Positions 7,174 through 13,751 of a stretch of 18,985 nucleotides of DNA are shown here, piece after piece; position 1 is the stretch's first letter; each line of letters begins with the position of its first letter. Under the pieces are notes generated by a model. That model had not been told where the DNA came from and did not search any database. It saw only the letters and a program-made list of their open reading frames with translations. Where the stretch lies: assembly GCA_030043455.1 (NCBI GenBank), contig JASHXQ010000103.1, forward strand, positions 1-18,985, read 5' to 3'. The position numbers and the translations under genes were made by a program. This stretch comes from Nitrososphaerales archaeon (lineage in GTDB: Archaea; Thermoproteota; Nitrososphaeria; Nitrososphaerales; CADDZS01).

Positions 7174-7226
7174 ACCGCGCCCAGTCTTGGGAGGCCGTTG
7201 TCTATCCTCCCCTGCTTAATTCTTCG

Positions 7227-7234
7227 GCGGAGGG
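7227..7234 (+). promoter_or_regulatory. Shine-Dalgarno site of the ligase gene
   Basis: GGCGGAGG ends about 8 bases before the ATG at 7243. It is a strong ribosome site, unlike the leaderless Ku start, which supports translation of the ligase from within a polycistronic mRNA. Confidence 0.6.
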
Positions 7235-7242
7235 CTACTTGA

Positions 7243-8076
7243 ATGTCTGACGCCCTCCCCGAGTACGTAGAGGAAAATTACGCGAAAGCCAGAGCTCAGG
7301 ATCTTTCTTCGTGGCTCCTGGACAATCCTCTACCTACCATTTGTGAGCCGAAATACGATGGATTGAGGGTCTTCTTCTTCAAGAGCGGGGATCATCTGAT
7401 CATCTCGGGTCGACACGGCAACATTTACTCGCCAGCCGGCAACCCTGCGGTCTTTGCGAAGATTCCAGAGCTTGCTCACGCCCCGAAAAGAATGATCCTA
7501 GATGGGGAGTACGTTTCGAAAGACGGCCTTCACCTCTTCGACGTCTTGCGCGTCGATGATAGGGACATGCGCCCACTTCCACTTTACAGGCGAAAGGAAA
7601 TTCTCGGAGGTTTACTTGGAGATTCTGAGCTGGGAACTCCCTTCGTCCTAGCGGAGACTGCGGAAGAGATCCGGAAATATTCTGAAGAAACGACGCCGAC
7701 CAGCCCGGAGGGGATCATTGTCAAGAACCCGGCCTCCTTCTATGGACAGAACAATTCCTGGGTTAAACTGAGACGCTTTGCCGCAATCGATTGTTTTGTG
7801 ATCGATCTCCGCGAGGATCGGGATGGCAAGAAAATTTGGACGATTGCGGTCTACGATCCCGTGGGAAAAATTGTACCACTTGGGGAGGTGTCTTCTCATC
7901 AAGACCGCGTGGATCCAAAGAAAGTGAGACTCGGGTCCATTATTCAGGTCAGGTATCACTTCGTCGAAGATCGCTTTGTTGCAGAGTTTGTTACAAAGCT
8001 GCGCCGAGATAAATTAGCCGTCGAATGTACGGTATCCCAGATTCCGCAGTTGAAGAAAAAAGAGCTACTGCCCTAA
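7243..8076 (+). CDS. Minimal ATP-dependent DNA ligase
   Basis: A 277-residue ATP-dependent DNA ligase with only the nucleotidyltransferase and OB-fold domains, as in the ligase part of bacterial LigD. It seals nicks or ends through an enzyme-AMP intermediate. Motif I is EPKYDGLRV (35-43) with catalytic Lys37, followed by SGRHG (56-60), motif III-type DGEYV (87-91), LFDVLR (98-103), motif IV EGIIVK (156-161) and motif V WVKLRR (173-178). The OB domain covers about 181-265 and ends with a motif VI-like LRRDK (253-257). The N-terminal DNA-binding domain of replicative archaeal Lig1 is absent, which points to repair. It starts 69 bases after the Ku-like gene and is followed by PolX after 15 bases. 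Confidence 0.93.
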   Translation: MSDALPEYVEENYAKARAQDLSSWLLDNPLPTICEPKYDGLRVFFFKSGDHLIISGRHGNIYSPAGNPAVFAKIPELAHAPKRMILDGEYVSKDGLHLFDVLRVDDRDMRPLPLYRRKEILGGLLGDSELGTPFVLAETAEEIRKYSEETTPTSPEGIIVKNPASFYGQNNSWVKLRRFAAIDCFVIDLREDRDGKKIWTIAVYDPVGKIVPLGEVSSHQDRVDPKKVRLGSIIQVRYHFVEDRFVAEFVTKLRRDKLAVECTVSQIPQLKKKELLP

Positions 8077-8091
8077 ACCGGAAACCTTCAC

Positions 8092-8625
8092 ATGTCGCAG
8101 AAGAGAGATCTCGATCCCGCTTTCGCACTTGGAGTCGCGAATGATTTCCTGAACAAAACCAAAGATCTCTACAAGAAAGCGGAGATCGCCGGCAGTTTGA
8201 GAAGAAAGGCCCCAGTAGTCCACGACGTTGACATTGCAGTCCTTCCCGCAACCAAGAAATTTGAAGTCTGGAAGGAAGAAATTTCAAATCGGGTGAAAGA
8301 GATCGGCGGGAGCTCGAACAACTTTGGCGAGACCATGACAGATTTTCTCTACAGAGATGTGCAGATCAACCTGTTCATCTGTCCGGGAGAGGATTCTTGG
8401 GGAGTCACTCTCATGTGGGCTACCGGGCCGAAGGGACACACTATCGGAATGACCCTGAAAGCCCAGAAGAAACACCTCCTTTACAATTCACAAGGCATCT
8501 GGACCCGCACAGATCCCCCCAAGCTTATCCCAGCGAGAAACGAAATCGATGTGGCGAGAATCCTCGACTGGCAGTACAAACCTCCAGAATTGCGGGGCAA
8601 GGGAGAAAAAGCGGTGCCCTCTTAG
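8092..8625 (+). CDS. Minimal family X DNA polymerase (palm-thumb)
   Basis: A 177-residue family X nucleotidyltransferase limited to palm and thumb, close in size to African swine fever virus Pol X (174 residues). The palm has AGSLRR (33-38) and HDVDIAVLP (44-52), supplying the first two catalytic Asp (45, 47). The segment VQINLFICP (90-98) aligns without gaps to the strand of Pol beta that holds Asp256, and has Asn93 in that place. GVTLMWATGPKGHTIGM (104-120) matches the LYFTGS region, YNSQGIW (131-137) matches NEYGLF, and the thumb ends in ILDWQYKPPELRG (157-169). There is no lyase domain, HhH motif or PHP domain. It starts 15 bases after the ligase gene, so a gap-filling role in end joining is likely. 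Activity is uncertain because of Asn93. Confidence 0.88.
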   Translation: MSQKRDLDPAFALGVANDFLNKTKDLYKKAEIAGSLRRKAPVVHDVDIAVLPATKKFEVWKEEISNRVKEIGGSSNNFGETMTDFLYRDVQINLFICPGEDSWGVTLMWATGPKGHTIGMTLKAQKKHLLYNSQGIWTRTDPPKLIPARNEIDVARILDWQYKPPELRGKGEKAVPS

Positions 8626-8649
8626 GAAAGCGAAAAGTCAGAAGAGTAG

Positions 8650-9345
8650 ATGGCCGAAAATGTAGAGGATGGTAACGGGGATCAGCCGCACCGGATAAAA
8701 GTCCGGGTCGAGGCCCTTTCCGATATCGTCTTCGGCCTCGCCCTGTCAATCGGATCGCTTGACTTCCTTTCGAGCGCGGCGCGGGATCCCTTTGAGCTCG
8801 CCACAAATCTCGCTTATTTCGGCTTCAGTTTCACCATTCTGGTGTTCACCTGGCTTGGTTATACGCGGACCATGGCCGTTCTTCCGAGAGCAACTGATAC
8901 ATCGCTTTTCATTAATATAGGCCTTCTATTTCTTACCGCAATTGAACCCTACCTCTTCTACGTGCTCGTTACCTCTCCCACCTTGGACGACGCCAACACC
9001 GCTTCCATCGTGTATGCCCTAAATGTCGGCGGATTATTTCTCCTTCAAGCGATGCTAAGCCGTCTAGTCATAATTGAGGATAAAAAAAGCAAAATCCTGA
9101 AAGAAAGAAGCTTGGCGCCTGAAATTATCTCAAGATTCCAAGGAGTTCTGCGGGCCGAGGTTGTCATTGGAGTGCTTTACTTGATCTCAGCTCTACCCGT
9201 GTTCTGGGGAATTCGAACGCCAATCGGTCAGGCGCGATTCATTTTCTGGTGGTCTGCCTTCGCAGTGTTTTTCTTCAGACGTAGGTCGAGACCCTCGACG
9301 AAAAATACAGAGTCTGAACCAGAACTGACGGACAGCGTGAAGTAA
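8650..9345 (+). CDS. TMEM175/DUF1211-family membrane channel
   Basis: A 231-residue integral membrane protein of the TMEM175 (DUF1211) family, whose studied members are potassium channels. The first helix carries the family signature RVEALSDIVFGLALSIGSLDF in two adjoining parts (19-30, 31-39), where the usual F-S-D is L-S-D (23-25). The second helix has FTILVFTWLGYTRTM (61-75), like the family's FxxLxxFWxxHxR block. Further helices lie at about 88-108, 121-140, 166-187 and 200-210. The tail is basic and then polar. The start (ATG, with an AGAAGAG run just before it) lies 24 bases after the PolX stop, so it appears to be the last gene of the same run. It converges on the minus-strand gene ending at 9367. 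Confidence 0.82.
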   Translation: MAENVEDGNGDQPHRIKVRVEALSDIVFGLALSIGSLDFLSSAARDPFELATNLAYFGFSFTILVFTWLGYTRTMAVLPRATDTSLFINIGLLFLTAIEPYLFYVLVTSPTLDDANTASIVYALNVGGLFLLQAMLSRLVIIEDKKSKILKERSLAPEIISRFQGVLRAEVVIGVLYLISALPVFWGIRTPIGQARFIFWWSAFAVFFFRRRSRPSTKNTESEPELTDSVK

Positions 9346-9366
9346 GGAACTCGCTGTTGAGGTAAA

Positions 9367-9648
9367 TTATCTGAATTCTCTGCGGACCAGCTCGTTTTCC
9401 ATTATCATTTTCTTTAGGTCGATCCTCCGGGAGTGATAAACCAGTCTCCGCCATGCACGGGCGTCTTTTTCTTCCGCAGCGAGATTGCAGATCGTCTGGT
9501 ATGCGGGGACGATCTTGCGTAGCTCATCAATCAATTGCTCGTCTGTCCAGTCAAAGACTTGATCCTCGAAGAGGAGGATCTCTTTCTGGTCTTTTTTTCC
9601 CAGAAGGGTAAAGTCATCGCAGATCTTCACTGACAAGACAGAAGACAA
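9367..9648 (-). CDS. Hypothetical small soluble protein
   Basis: A 93-residue charged protein with no recognised family. It has a short beta-like N-terminus, then mostly helix: DWTDEQLIDELRKIVPAYQT followed by AARAWRRLVYHSRRIDLKK-type basic helices. The many Arg and Lys near the C-terminus might allow nucleic-acid or protein contact, but this is a guess. TTG at 9648 is the longest start; in-frame TTG and GTG codons at 9636 and 9633 are alternatives. A TATA-like GAGTATAGAG lies near 9686-9695 on the minus strand. Confidence 0.6.
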   Translation of the reverse strand: MSSVLSVKICDDFTLLGKKDQKEILLFEDQVFDWTDEQLIDELRKIVPAYQTICNLAAEEKDARAWRRLVYHSRRIDLKKMIMENELVRREFR

Positions 9649-9770
9649 GAGAAGACCACTCAGAATCAGGATTTTGAAGCTTAACTCTATACTCTAATGA
9701 CGATAATAGGTTCTATTGATGAAACTAGAAAAAATGTTGTCTCGAAAAATGAAAGTAAGTTACACGCCAT

Positions 9771-10121
9771 CTACATAGCGTCCACGATGTCCCGCTCTAC
9801 CTGCTGGATCTCTTTTTCGATATCCTTCTTTTTGTCCTTGTAGACCTTGTCGGAAATAGTCCCGTCCTTCTTCAGCTGATCCAACTCCCCGAGCTTTGCT
9901 TGAAGCTGTGCCTTCTTGGCTTTGAGATCTGCCTCGGCATCCTCCCCCAGTTGAGCTTTGGCAAGCTGCAGATCGATCACACGAATCTGTTCCTTGTACT
10001 TCTCCAAGTAAAACTGGGCGTCCTTCCAAGACATGCCGTTACCGATCATCTGCTCGGTCTGGGAGATCTTCGTCTGAAGATCCTGTTTCTGCTTCTGGAG
10101 GTCGCTTGCCGAGCTGCTCAT
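9771..10121 (-). CDS. Coiled-coil protein with SHOCT-like C-terminus
   Basis: A 116-residue, almost wholly helical protein rich in Lys, Gln, Asp and Glu. The C-terminal part, LDQLKKDGTISDKVYKDKKK (about 80-99), resembles the short helical motif 'L..L...G.I....Y...K' found at the ends of many small zinc-ribbon and membrane proteins (SHOCT-like). ATG start. It lies 15 bases downstream of the zinc-ribbon gene on the same strand, so the two are probably co-transcribed and may interact. No enzymatic function is visible. Confidence 0.75.
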   Translation of the reverse strand: MSSSASDLQKQKQDLQTKISQTEQMIGNGMSWKDAQFYLEKYKEQIRVIDLQLAKAQLGEDAEADLKAKKAQLQAKLGELDQLKKDGTISDKVYKDKKKDIEKEIQQVERDIVDAM

Positions 10122-10136
10122 TTCGGATGGCCTCGA

Positions 10137-10790
10137 CTAGGCTAGTTTGTGACCGCAGTTGTTGCAGAATCTTGCAGTGGGCGAGACTTTGCTACCGCAC
10201 TCTGGGCATGTAGATTGCCCCAGAGGCGCGCCGCAGACTTCGCAGAACTTGCCGCTGGAAGTCGGCTTGCCACATTTGGAGCAGACTACCTTCACTTCCT
10301 CAGCTCCCTTGATCTCCGCAGAGTAATCCTGTGCGAGCATCGCTTCCTGAGCTTTAATCCCAAATGCGTTCGCCCTCGCCTTTTGCACGGTGACAGCTTG
10401 TCTTGGTGAGCACTCGACGCACATCAACGTCTGCTCGTTCCAGCAGGTTGCATCCACGTATTTCGCGCAACCATTGCATTTTGTAAAATGGCCCCTCGCC
10501 TCGGCAGTTGCATCGTCTAGAGCTTTCTCGTGAGCTTCGCGCCACTTGGAATCGTGCATGTAGCTTGCGGCTGAAGATGCACCCCAAGCGCTACTTCCGA
10601 CGCCACCTAGCCCGCCCAGAGTGCTGCCCAAGCTGCTTGCCGCTCCAAAAAGACCCTTGGCTTTGGCATAGGGGGCCTGCCGGTATTTTGTCATGAATCC
10701 ATCTCCGCAAATATCGCAACGAAATTTGAACTGGAAGCCATTCTGATCGGACATGTCGTCAAAATTCTTCACAAAGTCCCGGAGTACCAA
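10137..10790 (-). CDS. Multi-zinc-ribbon protein
   Basis: A 217-residue protein with seven CxxC pairs: CDIC (25-28), CNGC (105-108), CVEC (124-127), CSKC (170-173), CEVC (183-186), CPEC (195-198) and CNNC (209-212). The last four pairs form two tandem zinc ribbons of the double-zinc-ribbon type, and the third and second pairs form another. A Gly/Ser/Ala-rich stretch (46-76) separates the first knuckle from the rest and could be membrane-active or a flexible linker. The TTG start at 10790 is preferred over ATG at 10754, because it keeps the LRDFVKNFDDMSD lead-in and lies about 15 bases past the TSS predicted from the TATA box. First gene of a pair with the coiled-coil gene. Confidence 0.8.
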   Translation of the reverse strand: MVLRDFVKNFDDMSDQNGFQFKFRCDICGDGFMTKYRQAPYAKAKGLFGAASSLGSTLGGLGGVGSSAWGASSAASYMHDSKWREAHEKALDDATAEARGHFTKCNGCAKYVDATCWNEQTLMCVECSPRQAVTVQKARANAFGIKAQEAMLAQDYSAEIKGAEEVKVVCSKCGKPTSSGKFCEVCGAPLGQSTCPECGSKVSPTARFCNNCGHKLA

Positions 10791-10800
10791 TGCTACGTTC

Positions 10801-10836
10801 TCACGTGAAAGAGCGGATGGGATGTAGAATTATAAG
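10801..10836 (-). promoter_or_regulatory. Promoter of the zinc-ribbon gene pair
   Basis: The minus strand carries CTTATAATT (plus 10828-10836), a good archaeal TATA box. It predicts a start of transcription near 10805, about 15 bases before the TTG codon. A perfect palindrome, TCACGTGA (10801-10808), sits right at that start point and could be an operator. Confidence 0.5.
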
Positions 10837-10914
10837 GTTTGGCCGGAAGTGTAAAGCTACGTCTTCGAGTTAGAAAACTCCTTCTTCGAGAGATCCGGGA
10901 TTTTTTGGACCAGA

Positions 10915-12567
10915 TTAGGGGTGATCGGTACTCTCTTTATCGGGCATTGTTTCTTTTGCGGGCTCCACCGAGGTGACGATGACTCGAAGAATTTCTTTCT
11001 CCATGATCGTGCCTTCAAGAGCGCCGTTGGCATCCACGACAGCGATTATGGGGATGTTTTTCTCCCTGAACAGAGCGGCCAGGCTTAGGGCAGGCTCACT
11101 TTCACCCACAACTATCGGTTCATCCCAGAGCACGTCCGAGACTTTCAAGGTGCGGAGTTCCCTGTTACTGAGCGACATGGCATTCCTAAGGAGCAATGTT
11201 CCGATCGGCTTGTTTTCGTCGTCGATGACTACGATCGCGCGAGCGTCCATGTCCAAGATTCTGCGGAGAGCCATCTGGACCGGCTTGTCTCCCGAAATGC
11301 TCACCGTAGGTAAAGCCTTGGAGATTTCTTTGGCGGTCAGCTGGTTCAGCTGCTGCCTCACAATCTCTTTTTCTCCCTCCCCCTGATCCACTTTTACAAT
11401 CGGTGCCCTGAGCCGGAAAAGGAGCGGGGCGGTTAGGGAGAGGAGAGCAATTCCGATCGCCGTGGCGGAGTACGTGAAGCCACTTATGAGAGCCACGGAG
11501 GCGGTGAGTGCTGTTACAAGTAGAGTTGCATCTACCCCACCGTTGACACAAGTCCCAAAGGCATTTTTCCAAGCATTCACCCGGAAGATTCTTGCCGAGA
11601 CGGCCCCGATTGAAGAGTCAATAAAAAGTGCCGATGCAAAAATCACGACTCCAAAAACGAGTAAGACGGGAGTCACACGAACAAAGTACAGTCCTAGACC
11701 TATGAAGAAAAGCGGCTCGAAAAAGCCGTACGTGAAAGCGTGGAGCTTGGACATAAGAGCCGGCCTATTGGCAAAAAACTTCTGGAGCAAGAGCCCTAGA
11801 AAGAGTGCTACAATAGCAGAGTTAAATCCGGTGAGTTGTCCGATAAAGCCGGTAACGAGGACGATACCGATGAGGATTGCAAAGACCGCCTCCCTGCTGT
11901 TGAAGTGTCGCTCCACATAACCCAAGAGGGGGATCATGACATAGCGCCCGAACAGCACAATGCCTACGATCGCTGCGACAAGTTCAACCGAAATTAGGGC
12001 AATCGAAGCTACCGTGAAAGGCTTGCCCGCGAGATCATAGACGAAGGAGAAAACGATCACTGCAGCGATCTCGATGACCAGAACTTGGGAAAAAATGGCC
12101 GTACCCTCGTCCGTCCTTGCTAGTCCAGTATCGGTGAGTAACCTCGTAAGGGGGCCGGCGCTAGCCATGCCTGCAACGATACCTATGACCAAAGCTGGGA
12201 TGATCTCGCGAAAGAGCAAGAGCGCCACAATGGTGATTGCGGAAAAGCGAATCGTGAATTGGAAGGTGGAGAGAACTAGGCTCCGCTTGCCGAGCATGGA
12301 GCGGACTCGAGAAGCCTCGAACTCTTCCGCTCCGCTGAGAAAGAGAAGGAAGTTAATGCCGATGCTGATGAATACCGAAATATCCGGAATGACCTGGACC
12401 ACGTTGAGGAATCCCGGGCCGATGACAATCCCCACGAGAATTGATCCAACGAAGGGGATTAAGCCTATCTTTCGGAAAGCTTCCTCTCCCAACTTGGCTA
12501 AGATTACAAGAATGCCAAGATAGAGCAGTGAGAGAAGAGCCTCGCTGATCGTGGGAATCAGAGACAA
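10915..12567 (-). CDS. CPA2/Kef-type cation:proton antiporter with CBS domains
   Basis: A 550-residue protein. Residues 1 to about 395 are a 12-13 helix cation/proton antiporter of the CPA2 (Kef/NapA) type, with family features IPFVGSILVGIVIGPGFL (37-54), FLLFLSGAEEFE (73-84) and SAGPLTRLLTDTGL (136-149), and a TM segment with QVLVIEIAAVIVF (161-173). In Kef-type proteins the matching segment holds the ion-binding Asp; here it is Glu166. Residues about 410-535 form a CBS pair (KALPTVSISGDKPVQMALRR, then SDVLWDEPIVVGESEPALSL), usually a nucleotide sensor that gates transport. It would exchange Na+ or K+ for H+. TTG start is needed because TM1 begins at residue 9 and the next Met is residue 91. 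Confidence 0.9.
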   Translation of the reverse strand: MSLIPTISEALLSLLYLGILVILAKLGEEAFRKIGLIPFVGSILVGIVIGPGFLNVVQVIPDISVFISIGINFLLFLSGAEEFEASRVRSMLGKRSLVLSTFQFTIRFSAITIVALLLFREIIPALVIGIVAGMASAGPLTRLLTDTGLARTDEGTAIFSQVLVIEIAAVIVFSFVYDLAGKPFTVASIALISVELVAAIVGIVLFGRYVMIPLLGYVERHFNSREAVFAILIGIVLVTGFIGQLTGFNSAIVALFLGLLLQKFFANRPALMSKLHAFTYGFFEPLFFIGLGLYFVRVTPVLLVFGVVIFASALFIDSSIGAVSARIFRVNAWKNAFGTCVNGGVDATLLVTALTASVALISGFTYSATAIGIALLSLTAPLLFRLRAPIVKVDQGEGEKEIVRQQLNQLTAKEISKALPTVSISGDKPVQMALRRILDMDARAIVVIDDENKPIGTLLLRNAMSLSNRELRTLKVSDVLWDEPIVVGESEPALSLAALFREKNIPIIAVVDANGALEGTIMEKEILRVIVTSVEPAKETMPDKESTDHP

Positions 12568-12655
12568 AGGCTCCGGCTCTCGCCCTAAGCCAAAGCTAAC
12601 TTAAGGGTGTCTCGCCCGGAAGAATCAATTTTTGAATTGGAACCAATAAAATTAT

Positions 12656-12680
12656 CCGACCACGGAACTGCGGTGGTCGG
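12656..12680. repeat. 8-bp inverted repeat upstream of the antiporter
   Basis: CCGACCAC (12656-12663) and GTGGTCGG (12673-12680) are perfect inverted copies separated by 9 bases. The repeat abuts a TATA-like ATAAAATTAT block at 12646-12655, so it covers the likely BRE/TATA region of the minus-strand antiporter promoter. An operator for a dimeric regulator is the simplest reading. Confidence 0.5.
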
Positions 12681-12843
12681 AATTCTGGTCAACTTCGAGA
12701 CTAAGTCGCCAGTAGGTTAGAGGAGAAACTGAACCCTAACTCTCTGTATGCTATAGTGATCATTGCGAGAGCTCTTTGAAGAGGAGAAGAGACACGAATT
12801 TCGTCTCAGATCAGGGAATCTTGTGAGATAGCGCAAAGGTGAT

Positions 12844-12897
12844 TGAGAAATCTCATTTCGGGATTCACATGTGAAATACAGAAATTACATATTCTGT
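12844..12897. promoter_or_regulatory. Cluster of three palindromes before the KaiC-like gene
   Basis: TGAGA-aa-TCTCA (12844-12855), the perfect 12-bp palindrome TTCACATGTGAA (12864-12875), and ACAGAA-N8-TTCTGT (12878-12897) lie within 54 bases, about 30-85 bases upstream of the TATA box at 12929. Such packing suggests one or more regulator sites. No regulator can be named. Confidence 0.4.
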
Positions 12898-12928
12898 GCT
12901 GAATTAGACATAGAACCCACTAGGATAC

Positions 12929-12936
12929 AATTTAAA
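12929..12936 (+). promoter_or_regulatory. TATA box of the KaiC-like gene
   Basis: AATTTAAA at 12929-12936 predicts a transcription start near 12960, giving a leader of about 20 bases before the ATG at 12981. Confidence 0.5.
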
Positions 12937-12980
12937 ACCCGATTAGACCTCTTTCCAGCTCCAACGAGCCGTACCTTGCC

Positions 12981-13619
12981 ATGCTAGACCCAGTTTTGAA
13001 AAACCTGTTACAGGGGATAACGCTGATCGAGGATGATTACGGTGTGATTAACCGGCTAATATCCAAACAACTGGGGACCTACGCTATGAAGAATGGGAAA
13101 AAAGTGTGTTTTCTCGAACCACCGACCTCCAACGAAGACGGATCTATTTCCCCGGGTGACGGAGCGGGACCTGCAGGTTTTGAAGTGTCCACCGAGGCGG
13201 TAGTTGCGAATCCGGGAAATGGTCAACAAAATGCGGTCGTTTACCGGACTGAAGAACATCTTATCCCGCTCGAGCAGCTGAACTTTGATCTAATAGTGTT
13301 CGATTCTTTTTCGAGCTACGTCTTTGGTCTCAGCGAAAAGGAAGTGGTAGACCTCATGCAAGAAATTGCGCGACTCTCAAAGCAAGGAAAGAGTTTCGCC
13401 CTTACTTGCGAGGCTCCGATGCTTTCAGAGCGAGTTATCGGTTACATTAGGGCGATGGCTGATTCGTTGATCATAAATAGAGCGGACATCGCTCAAAACA
13501 AAATCAACCGGACCCTGTACATCCCCAAGATGATGGGATTGAAGCCTCTCGACCATGTCGTGAAAATCACCGTGGAGGACTACGGCGTGGATATTGATAC
13601 CCGAGAGTTCGTGGGTTAA
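12981..13619 (+). CDS. KaiC/FlaH-like RecA-fold protein without a P-loop
   Basis: A 212-residue protein with the overall plan of a single-domain KaiC/Rad55/FlaH-type RecA-fold protein. The opening LLQGITLIEDDYGVINRLIS (9-28) lines up with the G-x-x-x-L-I-x-G-x-x-G-x-G-K-[ST] region, but the Gly-Lys-Thr residues are replaced, so Walker A is lost. The Walker B-like strand FDLIVFDSFSSY (102-113) keeps Asp108. The ending NKINRTLYIPKMMGLKPLDH and VKITVEDYGVDIDTREFVG resembles the C-terminus of archaeal FlaH-type proteins. ATP hydrolysis is therefore unlikely, and a structural or signalling role is more probable. ATG start. No archaellum genes are nearby. Followed by a hairpin at 13644-13666. Confidence 0.72.
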   Translation: MLDPVLKNLLQGITLIEDDYGVINRLISKQLGTYAMKNGKKVCFLEPPTSNEDGSISPGDGAGPAGFEVSTEAVVANPGNGQQNAVVYRTEEHLIPLEQLNFDLIVFDSFSSYVFGLSEKEVVDLMQEIARLSKQGKSFALTCEAPMLSERVIGYIRAMADSLIINRADIAQNKINRTLYIPKMMGLKPLDHVVKITVEDYGVDIDTREFVG

Positions 13620-13643
13620 GTTCCGTACTTTCTGGGAAAAATA

Positions 13644-13666
13644 ATGGCCTAGAACGTTAGGCCCAT
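13644..13666 (+). terminator. Possible terminator after the KaiC-like gene
   Basis: GGCCTA (13646-13651) and TAGGCC (13658-13663) form a 6-bp stem with a 6-base loop 26 bases after the stop, extended by AT/AT with one unpaired base. A short T run (TATTTTC) follows. The T tract is weak, so partial read-through to the next gene is possible. Confidence 0.45.
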
Positions 13667-13751
13667 TGTCTATTTTCGTTGACTCCCAGCCCTTTTTGGA
13701 AGGAGTATGCTCGAAAGGGCCCCGATCAAAGAGGAGTAGAGGAACAATTCA

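Larger units (their letters stand above)
12568..12980. other. 413-base divergent regulatory region
   Basis: This lies between the divergently transcribed antiporter and KaiC-like genes. It contains the inverted repeat at 12656-12680, a TATA-like element for the antiporter (minus strand, near 12643-12653), three short palindromes at 12844-12897, and the TATA box for the KaiC-like gene (12929-12936). No open frame, tRNA or clear box C/D RNA was seen. The long spacer suggests regulation from both sides. Confidence 0.55.

Noticed and set aside
7243..8076. Possibility that the ligase is a truncated pseudogene
   Set aside because: All catalytic motifs and the OB fold are present with an intact start, stop and strong ribosome site; the short length matches LigD-type ligase modules.
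8092..8625. CCA-adding enzyme or MNT-type toxin nucleotidyltransferase as an alternative to PolX
   Set aside because: The thumb features YNSQGIW and WQYKPPELRG and the WATGPKGHTIGM block are family X traits that those families lack.
10867..10880. Inverted repeat GAGTT-agaa-AACTC after the antiporter gene
   Set aside because: The stem is only 5 bp and no T run follows on the minus strand, so a terminator call is not supported.
11462..12523. Two plus-strand frames (11462-11920 and 12074-12523)
   Set aside because: Both are antisense to membrane helices of the antiporter and have basic, Thr/Ser-rich composition typical of such shadows.
12568..12980. Possible tRNA or box C/D RNA in the long divergent spacer
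   Set aside because: No cloverleaf, T-loop consensus or ordered C and D boxes could be found by eye; only palindromes and TATA elements were supported.
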